From: Affinundibacterium amnicola
Lineage (GTDB): Bacteria > Pseudomonadota > Gammaproteobacteria > Burkholderiales > Burkholderiaceae_D
Assembly (NCBI RefSeq): GCF_014284275.1
Contig: NZ_JACOFU010000001.1
Coordinates: 62,001-126,000 of the forward strand
Reading direction: 5' to 3'
Length of the DNA: 64,000 bases
Under the pieces are notes generated by a model. That model saw only the letters and a program-made list of their open reading frames with translations. It had not been told where the DNA came from and searched no databases. Shown here in pieces: positions 42,785-50,205 of this stretch (position 1 is its first letter; every line of letters starts with the position of its first letter). The translations under genes and the position numbers were made by a program.

Positions 42785-44974
42785 ATGAAAAATAAATCCC
42801 AGACAAAATTTGGTCACAGTGAAAAGCCTCCTAGAATGAAATTGGTTTGTGCTCTGTTAATCGGCTTTAGTACTCATAGTCAGGCGCAAAATCCAGTATC
42901 ACTAATGCAGCCAACGCAGCAAGTAGAAGTAAAAGCTAAGTCAGAAACCGAAAACGCACGACGTGATGCCTCAGCAAAGACCATTGTGGCAAATGCAGAG
43001 TTGCAGCGCTTTGGGGATACGACCATTACCGATGCAATGAAACGAGTGCCTGGTGTGATTGTTAGCAACGGCCGCATTCAATTGCCAGGCATGGGTGGTC
43101 AGTACACACAGATTTTGTTGGATGGCGAACCATTACGCGGCGCTAATATTGATCATATTCCTATGCTGATGATAGATCGTGTAGAAATTTATCGCCTCGG
43201 TAGCGCCGAGTTCAGCAGTGCAGCAATCGCAGGCACGATCAATATTATTCTGAAAAAAATTCCACGCGACGCGCAGCAACAAGTCAAGCTTAGTCTTAGT
43301 GATGCTTTTGCGCCGGCGGCTAATCTTGAGTGGCGGGCATCAGATAAACGCGATAATTTATCTTATGCTTTGTCGATTGCGGCTGGACAGAATCGAAACA
43401 TTTTTGGAGCACCCCGACTGTCGTCAGTAACCATGCGTGATTTGAATAATGACATTGTTAGCGAATACGATAGCCGCTTTGTCGGGACGGTGAAAAACAA
43501 AATGTTGAGTATAAATCCTGAATTTCAGTATAAGACAGCAGGTGGACTGAGTATCAGTTCAAATTCTGTCATTGCCTTCTCACGTGACCAAGTTGGTACA
43601 GATATGAATTATGAATTTTCTAGACAAGCAACTTTTCCAATTGCTTACGAAAGAGATCGCTTCTCTGATGCCTCTCAATCGGCAAATAGCAATCTCAAAA
43701 TAGGTCATCGATTTTTGGAGGATGTACGTATTGATTTGACGCTAGGAGTTAGTGGCAATTATTCAAAAATTTCCTCGCATGAGCTTCACTTTACGCCAAC
43801 TGCTGCAGTCGATTTAGAGCGCACGATGAACCGCATCCGACGTCGTGGCGGTTTCAATAGTACGCTTAAACTAAGTACGCCAGGATTTAAAAATCACGAC
43901 ATTGTGGGTGGTTGGAATGGGAGCAGTCAAGTTGATAGTGACCAGCGTTTGAGTGTGGATAGAAAGGTGAACAACAGTGGTATTTCCACCATCACTCTAG
44001 ATGATCAGACTACGCATTCGGTGGTGTCGCGCTGGGCTTTTTTTATGCAAGATGACTGGCGTTTTCAAAAAACTTCCACCGCATCAATGGGCTTACGTTG
44101 GGAAACTGTGCGGGTGGAAACGGAGGGCAATCAGCTGTTTGCTGTGAAAAACGTCGCCAATGTCTGGAGCCCTATCGTACAAACGCTATGGCAATTGAAT
44201 CCTGAAAATACAGATCGTCTGCGCCTTGGTGTCTCGCGTAGCTACCGAGCACCGAGTAATTTCCAGTTAGTTAACCCTCGATTTAAGCGCGTTAATAATT
44301 CCATAGAAAATCCTGGCTACCTTGCTAACCCCAATCTCAGGCCCGAATTGGCGTGGTCGATGGAAGCAGCGTATGAGCATAATGGTAGTGATAAATGGAA
44401 TTACAATCTGCGCTCGGTTGTTCGCAAGATCGACGATTTACACCGACAAGATCTTAGTAAAATTGGCGATGACTGGTGGCGACAGTTTGTGAATGCCGGC
44501 GAAGCGCTTAGTAAAACTGTGAGTATGGATACACAGTTCCCTTTGAAGCGATTTATGGCAACGGCACCAGAACTGAATCTGAGTTTTTCTGTATCTAAAA
44601 GCTGGACTACCATGTCTAATTTGCCTAAACCAGACAATCGTCTCACACCGATTTCCTTGACAGTGAATTCAAATGTTGATTACACCGCGAAAGATTTTCC
44701 GTTGAGCCTCGGTGCAAGTCTACGCTATCGGGATGGCAATCCTTTACTGGTGAATTTGAGTCAACGTGAATTACATCAAGCACAAACCCAGCTCGATATG
44801 TATGGCCTGTGGAAATTTGATAAAAAGACGCAACTTCGTCTCAGTATCGACAATATGTTGAAGCGTGCTTATGCCAGTGGGTTTGAGTTTTATGAGCGCG
44901 AATTTATCACCACCAGAATCGATACACAGAGGCCGTATCAATTAGTGAGATTGAATTTTGAACATAGTTTTTGA
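42785..44974 (+). CDS. TonB-dependent outer-membrane receptor
   Basis: A 729-residue outer-membrane receptor. A signal peptide lies at about residues 18-35 (MKLVCALLIGFSTHSQAQ); ATG 42785 adds 17 residues before it, so the internal ATG at residue 18 is a possible true start. The plug domain spans about 48-165 (DAMKRVPGVIVSNGRIQLPGMGGQYTQ has been seen across this part; YTQILLDGEP and AGTINIILKK are diagnostic). The rest is a 22-strand barrel ending in phenylalanine (LNFEHSF). It resembles catecholate-siderophore or peptide receptors, but the ligand is unknown. It is divergent from the LytS/LytR-like pair and followed by a hairpin. Confidence 0.85.
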   Translation: MKNKSQTKFGHSEKPPRMKLVCALLIGFSTHSQAQNPVSLMQPTQQVEVKAKSETENARRDASAKTIVANAELQRFGDTTITDAMKRVPGVIVSNGRIQLPGMGGQYTQILLDGEPLRGANIDHIPMLMIDRVEIYRLGSAEFSSAAIAGTINIILKKIPRDAQQQVKLSLSDAFAPAANLEWRASDKRDNLSYALSIAAGQNRNIFGAPRLSSVTMRDLNNDIVSEYDSRFVGTVKNKMLSINPEFQYKTAGGLSISSNSVIAFSRDQVGTDMNYEFSRQATFPIAYERDRFSDASQSANSNLKIGHRFLEDVRIDLTLGVSGNYSKISSHELHFTPTAAVDLERTMNRIRRRGGFNSTLKLSTPGFKNHDIVGGWNGSSQVDSDQRLSVDRKVNNSGISTITLDDQTTHSVVSRWAFFMQDDWRFQKTSTASMGLRWETVRVETEGNQLFAVKNVANVWSPIVQTLWQLNPENTDRLRLGVSRSYRAPSNFQLVNPRFKRVNNSIENPGYLANPNLRPELAWSMEAAYEHNGSDKWNYNLRSVVRKIDDLHRQDLSKIGDDWWRQFVNAGEALSKTVSMDTQFPLKRFMATAPELNLSFSVSKSWTTMSNLPKPDNRLTPISLTVNSNVDYTAKDFPLSLGASLRYRDGNPLLVNLSQRELHQAQTQLDMYGLWKFDKKTQLRLSIDNMLKRAYASGFEFYEREFITTRIDTQRPYQLVRLNFEHSF

Positions 44975-45069
44975 TGAGTAATGAACTAACAAAACAAATA
45001 CTTAAAACGCTTATTTGGGATGGTATGAAGTCCAGGTCTGTTTGCAGTGCTGGCAGTTCATGTCAATGG

Positions 45070-45089
45070 GTTCCTGCCTTCGCAGGAAC
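45070..45089. repeat. REP-like short palindrome, second copy
   Basis: GTTCCTGCCTTCGCAGGAAC is a perfect 8-bp inverted repeat with a CTTC loop, related to the copy at 17101-17120. It lies between the receptor stop and a second hairpin. Confidence 0.7.
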
Positions 45090-45123
45090 GACAGGTATGG
45101 TAAGTTGTGTCGCAACAATCGTA

Positions 45124-45156
45124 AGTGCAGAGTTTGTTCATGCATGACTCTGCACT
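45124..45156 (+). terminator. Terminator-like hairpin after the TonB-dependent receptor
   Basis: AGTGCAGAGT and ACTCTGCACT form a perfect 10-bp stem with a 13-base loop, followed by GCTTAATTAAT rather than a pure T-run. It lies 16 bases from the stop of the convergent XRE gene and may stop transcripts from both sides. Confidence 0.5.
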
Positions 45157-45171
45157 GCTTAATTAATACAT

Positions 45172-45363
45172 TCAATCCTCAAAAAATATTTTCTCAATCG
45201 GTTTTCCAAATAATTTACTGATGGTAAACGCGAGCGGCAAGCTGGGATCATAGCGACCAGTCTCGATGGCGTTAACGGTCTGGCGTGAGACTTCCAGATG
45301 GTCGGCTAAGGTGGCCTGACTCCATTCTTTTTCTGTGCGTAATTCTTTGACGATGTTTTTCAT
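45172..45363 (-). CDS. Small XRE-family HTH regulator
   Basis: A 63-residue Cro/C1-type DNA-binding protein consisting of little more than the helix-turn-helix: LRTEKEWSQATLADHLEVSRQTVNAIETGRYDPSLPLA. The ending GKPIEKIFFED is typical of the widespread short XRE regulators encoded with a membrane protein. It overlaps the membrane-protein gene by one base, so the two are translationally coupled. Repeated 20-bp palindromes upstream of that gene are the likely autoregulatory operators. Confidence 0.9.
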   Translation of the reverse strand: MKNIVKELRTEKEWSQATLADHLEVSRQTVNAIETGRYDPSLPLAFTISKLFGKPIEKIFFED

Positions 45364-45776
45364 TATTCACGCTCCAGAACATATTTACGCAAAAGTGTGA
45401 TCAGTCCCCAGCTTCCCATGAAAATGACATAGATCACGAAGCCGCTGAGTTTGGGATAGTCCATGCCCTCTAAAAAGCCATAGCTAAAACTAAAAAAAGC
45501 AGTAATCCCTCCAGCGAGTGCGATCACCTCGAGTAACCATACCCGCATGTATTCATCCATACGTTGAAAATGGCGAATGATCGCCCAGAATGCGCCGAGT
45601 GCTGGGATCGTCGGTGTTAACACGATCAGTGTACGTAGCAAACTATTTTCCATTGGCTTCGCAATGTAAATGGAACCGAACAGTACGACCATGTATATCA
45701 CTATGCTGATCCCTAGTTCGTTGCCGTATTTCTTTGCGTTGACTTTGTCTTTCTTTGAATATTCATTATTGAACAT
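45363..45776 (-). CDS. Hypothetical membrane protein partnered with the XRE regulator
   Basis: A 137-residue protein with four predicted membrane helices (about residues 25-42, 48-66, 80-100 and 108-128) and short charged ends. It is a common partner of 60-70-residue XRE regulators in proteobacteria, where its function is unknown; a role in sensing or anchoring is possible. ATG 45776 has AAGGA 6 bases upstream. It is the first gene of a two-gene unit transcribed from a promoter covered by palindromic operators. Confidence 0.78.
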   Translation of the reverse strand: MFNNEYSKKDKVNAKKYGNELGISIVIYMVVLFGSIYIAKPMENSLLRTLIVLTPTIPALGAFWAIIRHFQRMDEYMRVWLLEVIALAGGITAFFSFSYGFLEGMDYPKLSGFVIYVIFMGSWGLITLLRKYVLERE

Positions 45777-45804
45777 AACATTCCTTTATTTTGTGAAAAA
45801 TAAT

Positions 45805-45824
45805 ATGTAAAGCTAGCTTGACAT
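45805..45824. promoter_or_regulatory. XRE operator, proximal copy
   Basis: ATGTAAAGCTAGCTTGACAT is an almost perfect 20-bp palindrome. On the minus strand it covers the spacer between TTGATG and TATTAT, a plausible promoter for the membrane-protein gene starting at 45776, so a bound repressor would block it. Confidence 0.75.
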
Positions 45825-45910
45825 CAATTGACATAAAAAAAGCAAGGCAATTTGTGCCGTGCTATTCCCTGTCTATCGTGTTTGCTTTACATGTTCAAAA
45901 ACGCTTTGCT

Positions 45911-45930
45911 ATGTAAAGCATGGATCACAT
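45911..45930. promoter_or_regulatory. XRE operator, middle degenerate copy
   Basis: ATGTAAAGCATGGATCACAT keeps the left half-site and the outer ACAT of the consensus but has three changes in the right arm. An isolated inverted half-site GCTTTACAT lies just before it at 45884-45892. Confidence 0.55.
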
Positions 45931-45949
45931 AGTAAACGATTTAAAAATT

Positions 45950-45969
45950 ATGTCAAGCATGCTTTACAT
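45950..45969. promoter_or_regulatory. XRE operator, distal copy
   Basis: ATGTCAAGCATGCTTTACAT is a 20-bp palindrome matching the proximal copy except at the central bases. On the minus strand it contains TTGACA, followed 16 bases later by TACTAT, a second possible promoter toward the XRE unit. Confidence 0.75.
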
Positions 45970-46208
45970 AAATAGGGGGAATCGGTGCGGGAACATTATT
46001 TGTTCGACTCGTCATCTAAGTGAAATTCAGCTTGTCTCAGCTTCGAGTAAAGATGGCATTCAATTTGCTTAATTCTATTTACTTTTCTTTGACTTACGCA
46101 GAAATACGACGAAATCAAGAAATAAGTTTTGTATGGATTGACTTTGCTAAATTGAAATTGCACACTTTTATATTATTAATAAGTAAAAATAGTATGGTTG
46201 ATGTGTTG

Positions 46209-46278
46209 TAGGACTTACGCAAAACAGACGCTGGCGTTGTTGTGTTCGCCTAGCCAGCGCAATTTTGCGTAAGTCCTA
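46209..46278. mobile_element. Intact MITE with perfect terminal inverted repeats
   Basis: TAGGACTTACGCAAAA (46209-46224) and TTTTGCGTAAGTCCTA (46263-46278) are perfect 16-base inverted repeats. Inner arms CGCTGGC and GCCAGCG extend the hairpin. The outer TA on each side may be the target duplication, as expected for IS630- or IS5-type transposases; no transposase is encoded. A degenerate relative lies at 39378-39508. Confidence 0.8.
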
Positions 46279-46349
46279 TGTTGATGATGGGATTCGTCAG
46301 TAGTAAAACAACTCGTTAAACGAGGATCTTTAATTGAATAGGGGAAAGC

Positions 46350-47084
46350 ATGTCAAATATCGCGGGCAAAGCTTATGCCATGAATGTGATTACACCAATT
46401 CGTTGGTACACAGTCTGGCTGAATAAACTCATTTTCTGGATCGCTTTAAAAAAGCCATCAACCTTGAAAGGTTTGATTACCTTGTCCTTGATTCACTATG
46501 CACGTTGGGTCATCGTCGGTAAGAATCAATTTCCGCATCTTGATCCCAAACAGCCGAAGGAAGAATTGAATTATTCCTACATGCTGTTTTTTAGTAATTT
46601 TAATGGCAGTTGGGATCAGTATGTGGATTCGTTCACCTTTGCAATTCCAGGTGGTTTGGATTTGTTTTGGAAGTGGAATATCCGCTATCCAAAGTCTGTG
46701 CCTTTGACGCCATTTCATAACTATATTCGCTACAACCAGATTGAAACGATTCATTACTACAATGCTTATCCATTAGCGGCATCGAATGACATTAAAAGTG
46801 CAAAGGCAGTGAAAGACGCTTTGATTGCATTTCAAAAGCAGCCCTTGGATAGTAGTGATGAGGAATTCATGAAGCGCTATAACGCCTTGTTACGTGGCTT
46901 ACAGCACGATTTAGGTGAGATGCATCCGACGCCGATTATCAGTATGTCGGCTTACCAAGTGCAGCGTCGTCAGCGTTGGCACGATGGTCGCTTAAAACAA
47001 GAAGTTGCAGAGCAAGCGATGTTGGATCGTGGTGCGGAACTCACGAATGTGCAGAATATCAAGGGAGAACAACATGGCCGGTAA
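46350..47084 (+). CDS. Hypothetical protein, first partner of the Dyp-type peroxidase operon
   Basis: A 244-residue protein that I do not recognise. It begins MSNIAGKAYAMNVITPIRWY, strikingly like the next protein (MAGNVSGKAYALTILSPIKN), and both later have an YxxFFSNFNG / YLVFSCNFHG motif followed by a W-rich stretch. The two are therefore probably diverged paralogues. A hydrophobic stretch (about residues 23-55) could associate with the membrane. The alternating strand pattern around residues 70-130 would suit a ferredoxin-like fold such as that of DyP peroxidases, but no heme ligand is seen. AGGGGA precedes ATG 46350. It is the first gene of a three-gene operon ending in a Dyp-type peroxidase. 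Confidence 0.65.
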   Translation: MSNIAGKAYAMNVITPIRWYTVWLNKLIFWIALKKPSTLKGLITLSLIHYARWVIVGKNQFPHLDPKQPKEELNYSYMLFFSNFNGSWDQYVDSFTFAIPGGLDLFWKWNIRYPKSVPLTPFHNYIRYNQIETIHYYNAYPLAASNDIKSAKAVKDALIAFQKQPLDSSDEEFMKRYNALLRGLQHDLGEMHPTPIISMSAYQVQRRQRWHDGRLKQEVAEQAMLDRGAELTNVQNIKGEQHGR

Positions 47085-47775
47085 TGTCAGCGGTAAAGCC
47101 TATGCTTTGACCATTTTATCTCCTATAAAAAATGCTTATACCAAAGAAGAAATCGCCTTTGCGGATGTGATTCGCGATCATTTGCAGCATTGGAATTTTG
47201 AGCAAAACAGTCCTATGTCGAAGGTGCCACAAACTTATCTGTGTCGTTTCTTCGTTTTAGATGATGTCTACACAGAGTCGTTACCAACTGGTGGCGCACT
47301 CGATACTTTCAGTGATTTTTTGCCCGCAGTGCCTGATTCTTTACGCCGCAATACGGTACCTAAAGAAGATCATTTAAAGAATCGTTACCTGGTTTTTTCT
47401 TGCAATTTTCATGGCGGGGAAAACGCTGATCTCGATGGCTATCTGCGCGGCATGTGGCATGCGATTAGCGATCGAGTCAAAGAGATCTGGCAGTACTGCT
47501 ATGGCTTTGAATCGGTACGTGATGCGGAATCATTTATTACTTACATGAAGAAATGTCAGTTACCAGCGTCGCTGTTTTTTAATGGTTCGAATGATGAATC
47601 TTTAGAAGAACAATTGAAAGCACTTTATCTAAAGCAGGAATTTGCAAAATTTACGATTGAGAATCAGGGTTTAGACGCCTCTGCGATCAAAGTTAATTTG
47701 CAAGCTTTCATGCAGCGCGTAGCTCCGACCAATCTCGCCGCGCCGACTTGGTCCGCCGGTAAATACAGACTATAA
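47074..47775 (+). CDS. Hypothetical protein, second partner of the Dyp-type peroxidase operon
   Basis: A 233-residue soluble protein of unknown family, related in its N-terminus and central motif to the preceding gene product. Notable segments are SGKAYALTILSPIKNAYTKEE, KNRYLVFSCNFHGG, MWHAISDRVKEIWQYCYGFE and ASLFFNGSNDESLEEQL. ATG 47074 has AAGGGAG about 9 bases upstream and lies 11 bases inside the end of the previous gene, so the two are translationally coupled; a start at 47005 is unlikely. The peroxidase gene begins 12 bases after its stop. It may be a cargo, substrate-binding or electron-transfer partner of the peroxidase; this is inference from gene order. Confidence 0.65.
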   Translation: MAGNVSGKAYALTILSPIKNAYTKEEIAFADVIRDHLQHWNFEQNSPMSKVPQTYLCRFFVLDDVYTESLPTGGALDTFSDFLPAVPDSLRRNTVPKEDHLKNRYLVFSCNFHGGENADLDGYLRGMWHAISDRVKEIWQYCYGFESVRDAESFITYMKKCQLPASLFFNGSNDESLEEQLKALYLKQEFAKFTIENQGLDASAIKVNLQAFMQRVAPTNLAAPTWSAGKYRL

Positions 47776-47787
47776 ATAGGTGATGCT

Positions 47788-49350
47788 GTGACTAAACAAT
47801 TAGACCTGACTGATATTCAAGGTAATGTTATTCGTGCATATGGACGTTTTGGCTATCCTGTTGCGCGCTATGTTTTTTTAAATATTCGCGATTCTGAACT
47901 TGGTCGCGCCTTTGTCGCAGCAGTGACTAAGCGTGTTACCACCTCGGTGGAGTGGGGAGACGGAGAAGGGCAGATCAAACAACCCAATTGGACAGTCAAT
48001 ATCGCATTTGCTTATCAAGGCTTGAAAGAACTTGATTTGCCACGTTCTTCTTTAATTGGCTTTTCGGGTGAATTTGTCGCTGGTATGAAAGATAGGCGCG
48101 ATATCTTGGGCGACGATGGCGCAAGCTCTCCCGAGAATTGGGATCCGATTTGGGTAGGAAATCGTGAGACTCGTGAACGAGATGTGCATATTTTCATTTC
48201 ATTAAACGCCAGACTTACGGCATTACTCGAAGAAAGTTATCAGTGGCTAGTATCGGTAGTTGCGCAACATCAAGGCGGCGTGGTGATTTTGGGTGGGCAT
48301 CGTGCTGATGATGGTCAGTTACTCGATTATCAGGATGTCCAAGTGGTGATGGAAGATGGTAAGCCAACTTCGAAAGAGCATTTCGGCTATACCGATGGGA
48401 TCGGCGATCCGGTGTTTGAAGGAACACCCAATTACGATTTAAATGTGCATGGTCGTGGCAAACAAATGGCCGATGGTAGTTGGGAACCCTTGGCGACTGG
48501 TGAATTTTTGTTAGGGCATATAGACGAGGCTCATGAATATCCGCCAGCACCGCAACCTGTGCTTTTGTCGCGCAATGGTACTTACATGGTGTATCGAAAA
48601 TTGCATGAAAATGTCGCGACTTTTGATGCCTATCTCGATGAGCATGGTAAGAAATACCCCGGTGGTAAAGAATTATTAGCTGCAAAATTTGTTGGTCGTT
48701 GGCGCGATAATGGCGCTCCCTTGGTCAAGGCACCTGATGCGGAAAGCAAAGCCAAATTTGATATGGCTTTATTAGGTGCAGATCAACGTGGCAAAGATAA
48801 ATTGCTGAGTGACTTTACTTACGATGAAGATATGAGTGGCGGTAAATGCCCGTTCAGCGCACATATCCGTCGTATTAATCCACGCGCATCGCTAGAGATG
48901 GTGAAGGGAGAAAATCCGGGCAGTATGATTTTAAATAAAGAGGCTTTTGATACGCCGGGTGCATTAACCAATCGTCGACGGCTTTTACGTCGTGGTCTAC
49001 CTTATGGTCAAGCGAAAGACCGTTCGCGTGATGATGGCAACCATGGTATTGTCATTATGATGCTCAATGCCGATATCGCACGTCAGTTCGAGTTTGTGCA
49101 GCAACAATGGATTAATTACGGAAATGATTTTCAAGCTGGTAGTGATAAGGAAATCTTACTAGGCAATCACAGTGCTGATGAAAAATTCCCAAGCAAAGCG
49201 GTGTTGCAAGTTGATCCCGATAGCGATCAAGCGCCGTATTTCTTGAGTAAAATTCCACGTCTAGTTGAAACGCGCGGTGGTGAGTATTTTTTTGTGCCGA
49301 GTATGACGGCGTTGCGGATGATTGCGATGGGTGTTATTGATCCTACATAA
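47788..49350 (+). CDS. Dyp-type (dye-decolorizing) heme peroxidase
   Basis: A 520-residue heme peroxidase of the DyP superfamily, oxidising substrates with hydrogen peroxide. The family motif GxxDG is GYTDG (residues 200-204, with catalytic Asp203). The proximal heme histidine is H359 in CPFSAHIRRINPRA, followed by the conserved arginines. At 520 residues it is longer than the usual 300-450, with an extra segment around 210-340, closest to the long P-type/YfeX-unlike branch seen with accessory genes. There is no Tat or Sec signal, so it is cytosolic. GTG 47788 follows an AGGTGA site. It is the last gene of an operon with two related proteins of unknown function. Confidence 0.88.
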   Translation: MTKQLDLTDIQGNVIRAYGRFGYPVARYVFLNIRDSELGRAFVAAVTKRVTTSVEWGDGEGQIKQPNWTVNIAFAYQGLKELDLPRSSLIGFSGEFVAGMKDRRDILGDDGASSPENWDPIWVGNRETRERDVHIFISLNARLTALLEESYQWLVSVVAQHQGGVVILGGHRADDGQLLDYQDVQVVMEDGKPTSKEHFGYTDGIGDPVFEGTPNYDLNVHGRGKQMADGSWEPLATGEFLLGHIDEAHEYPPAPQPVLLSRNGTYMVYRKLHENVATFDAYLDEHGKKYPGGKELLAAKFVGRWRDNGAPLVKAPDAESKAKFDMALLGADQRGKDKLLSDFTYDEDMSGGKCPFSAHIRRINPRASLEMVKGENPGSMILNKEAFDTPGALTNRRRLLRRGLPYGQAKDRSRDDGNHGIVIMMLNADIARQFEFVQQQWINYGNDFQAGSDKEILLGNHSADEKFPSKAVLQVDPDSDQAPYFLSKIPRLVETRGGEYFFVPSMTALRMIAMGVIDPT

Positions 49351-49398
49351 TGACGCGACTTTGATTCGAGTCGCGATGTGCTTTCGTTGTAAATAAAT

Positions 49399-49429
49399 AA
49401 GCGCGAAAAGTGTAGAACTTTTCGCGCTT
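49399..49429. terminator. Hairpin terminator after the peroxidase operon
   Basis: AAGCGCGAAAAGT and ACTTTTCGCGCTT form a perfect 13-bp stem with a GTAGA loop. It lies 49 bases after the peroxidase stop and 73 bases after the end of the convergent minus-strand gene. Neither side has a long T-run, though the minus-strand side (ATTTATTT) is T-rich. Confidence 0.6.
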
Positions 49430-49501
49430 GCACATTGACTTCGTTGTTGGTGTAGTTGTTCGTTTAGGTGCTTATTTGTGCTTATTTAAATTGAAGCGAA
49501 C

Positions 49502-49846
49502 TTACTCAAACTCTTCAGCCAAATTTTTCCAACCTTTTGTTTTCGCAAATTGGCAGAATTCTTCTGGTGCCTCTAAAACAATCATCTTGCGTTCTTGTAA
49601 GCTAGGATCGGTTGCTTCAAAGTCTGGACCCGAATAGCCAACTTTGCGCAACTGGTTCAGAATTTGCTGTACCAGTGTTGTATCACGATAGGTGCCGGCT
49701 TCCATCGGAGCCGCAAAATCCACAAACACGTCTATGATGCCGTAGCCTTCATCATAAATTCGAATTCCTTTGATCGTATGCTCTGTGCCCTTGGAATCAG
49801 TGGCTTTAAAACTGCCGCAGATGTCGATATCTGTGTTGTCGCTCAT
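49502..49846 (-). CDS. Hypothetical protein
   Basis: A 114-residue acidic, soluble protein. I do not recognise a family. It reads as a mixed alpha/beta domain: FKATDSKGTEHTIKGIRIYD near the start, PMEAGTYRDTTLVQQILNQL in the middle and FCQFAKTKGWKNLAEEF at the end. There is no signal peptide or membrane segment. It is read leftward, convergent with the peroxidase operon, and begins about 360 bases from the carboxypeptidase gene on the other strand. The gene is supported by its compact composition and position rather than by homology I can name. Confidence 0.6.
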   Translation of the reverse strand: MSDNTDIDICGSFKATDSKGTEHTIKGIRIYDEGYGIIDVFVDFAAPMEAGTYRDTTLVQQILNQLRKVGYSGPDFEATDPSLQERKMIVLEAPEEFCQFAKTKGWKNLAEEFE

Positions 49847-50205
49847 GATGAAATTCCTATCAATTTAATTAGACGCAATGCTATGCAATTTAGGCTTAGC
49901 GGTAATGATTATGCATGTTGGTTGATCGAGATTATACCGATATCGCTGACTTGTTTTGTCAACTCAGGAAGAAGAAAATCTCTTAGGGAACTTTTTCTGC
50001 TGACGGCCTTCCAATGTGCGGCTCTTTTGGATCGCAGAAGAGTTACAGAACATCAGTTAAAGAGCAGTAAATAAGCAGTAAATGAGCCGTATGCGAGCTA
50101 CCGGTAAGGTGAGTGTTGGCTAGCGTTGCAAAAAGTGATTGTGCTCTGCCTATTCTTTTAGGTTCGCATATCGATCAATAACAAAGATAATGGAATACCG
50201 AGACT
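49847..50205. other. Divergent intergenic region
   Basis: About 360 bases between the small hypothetical gene and the S10 peptidase gene. A plus-strand frame at 49664-50074 is open here but mostly covers the antisense of the small gene and has no ribosome binding site. Promoters for both flanking genes should be here; none is sharp enough to name. Confidence 0.3.

Larger units (their letters stand above)
45777..46349. other. Intergenic region with repeated operators and a MITE
   Basis: About 570 bases. The left half (45780-45975) carries three copies of a 20-bp palindrome with two likely minus-strand promoters. The right part carries an intact MITE (46209-46278). A 63-codon GTG-initiated frame at 46020-46211 runs into the MITE and has no ribosome binding site; I consider it non-coding. 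Confidence 0.5.

Noticed and set aside
46020..46211. 63-codon frame upstream of the DyP operon
   Set aside because: GTG start without a ribosome binding site, low-quality composition, and it runs into the MITE, so it looks like chance.
49664..50074. 136-codon plus-strand frame
   Set aside because: It is largely antisense to the 114-residue gene at 49502-49846, whose composition is more protein-like and whose start is better placed.
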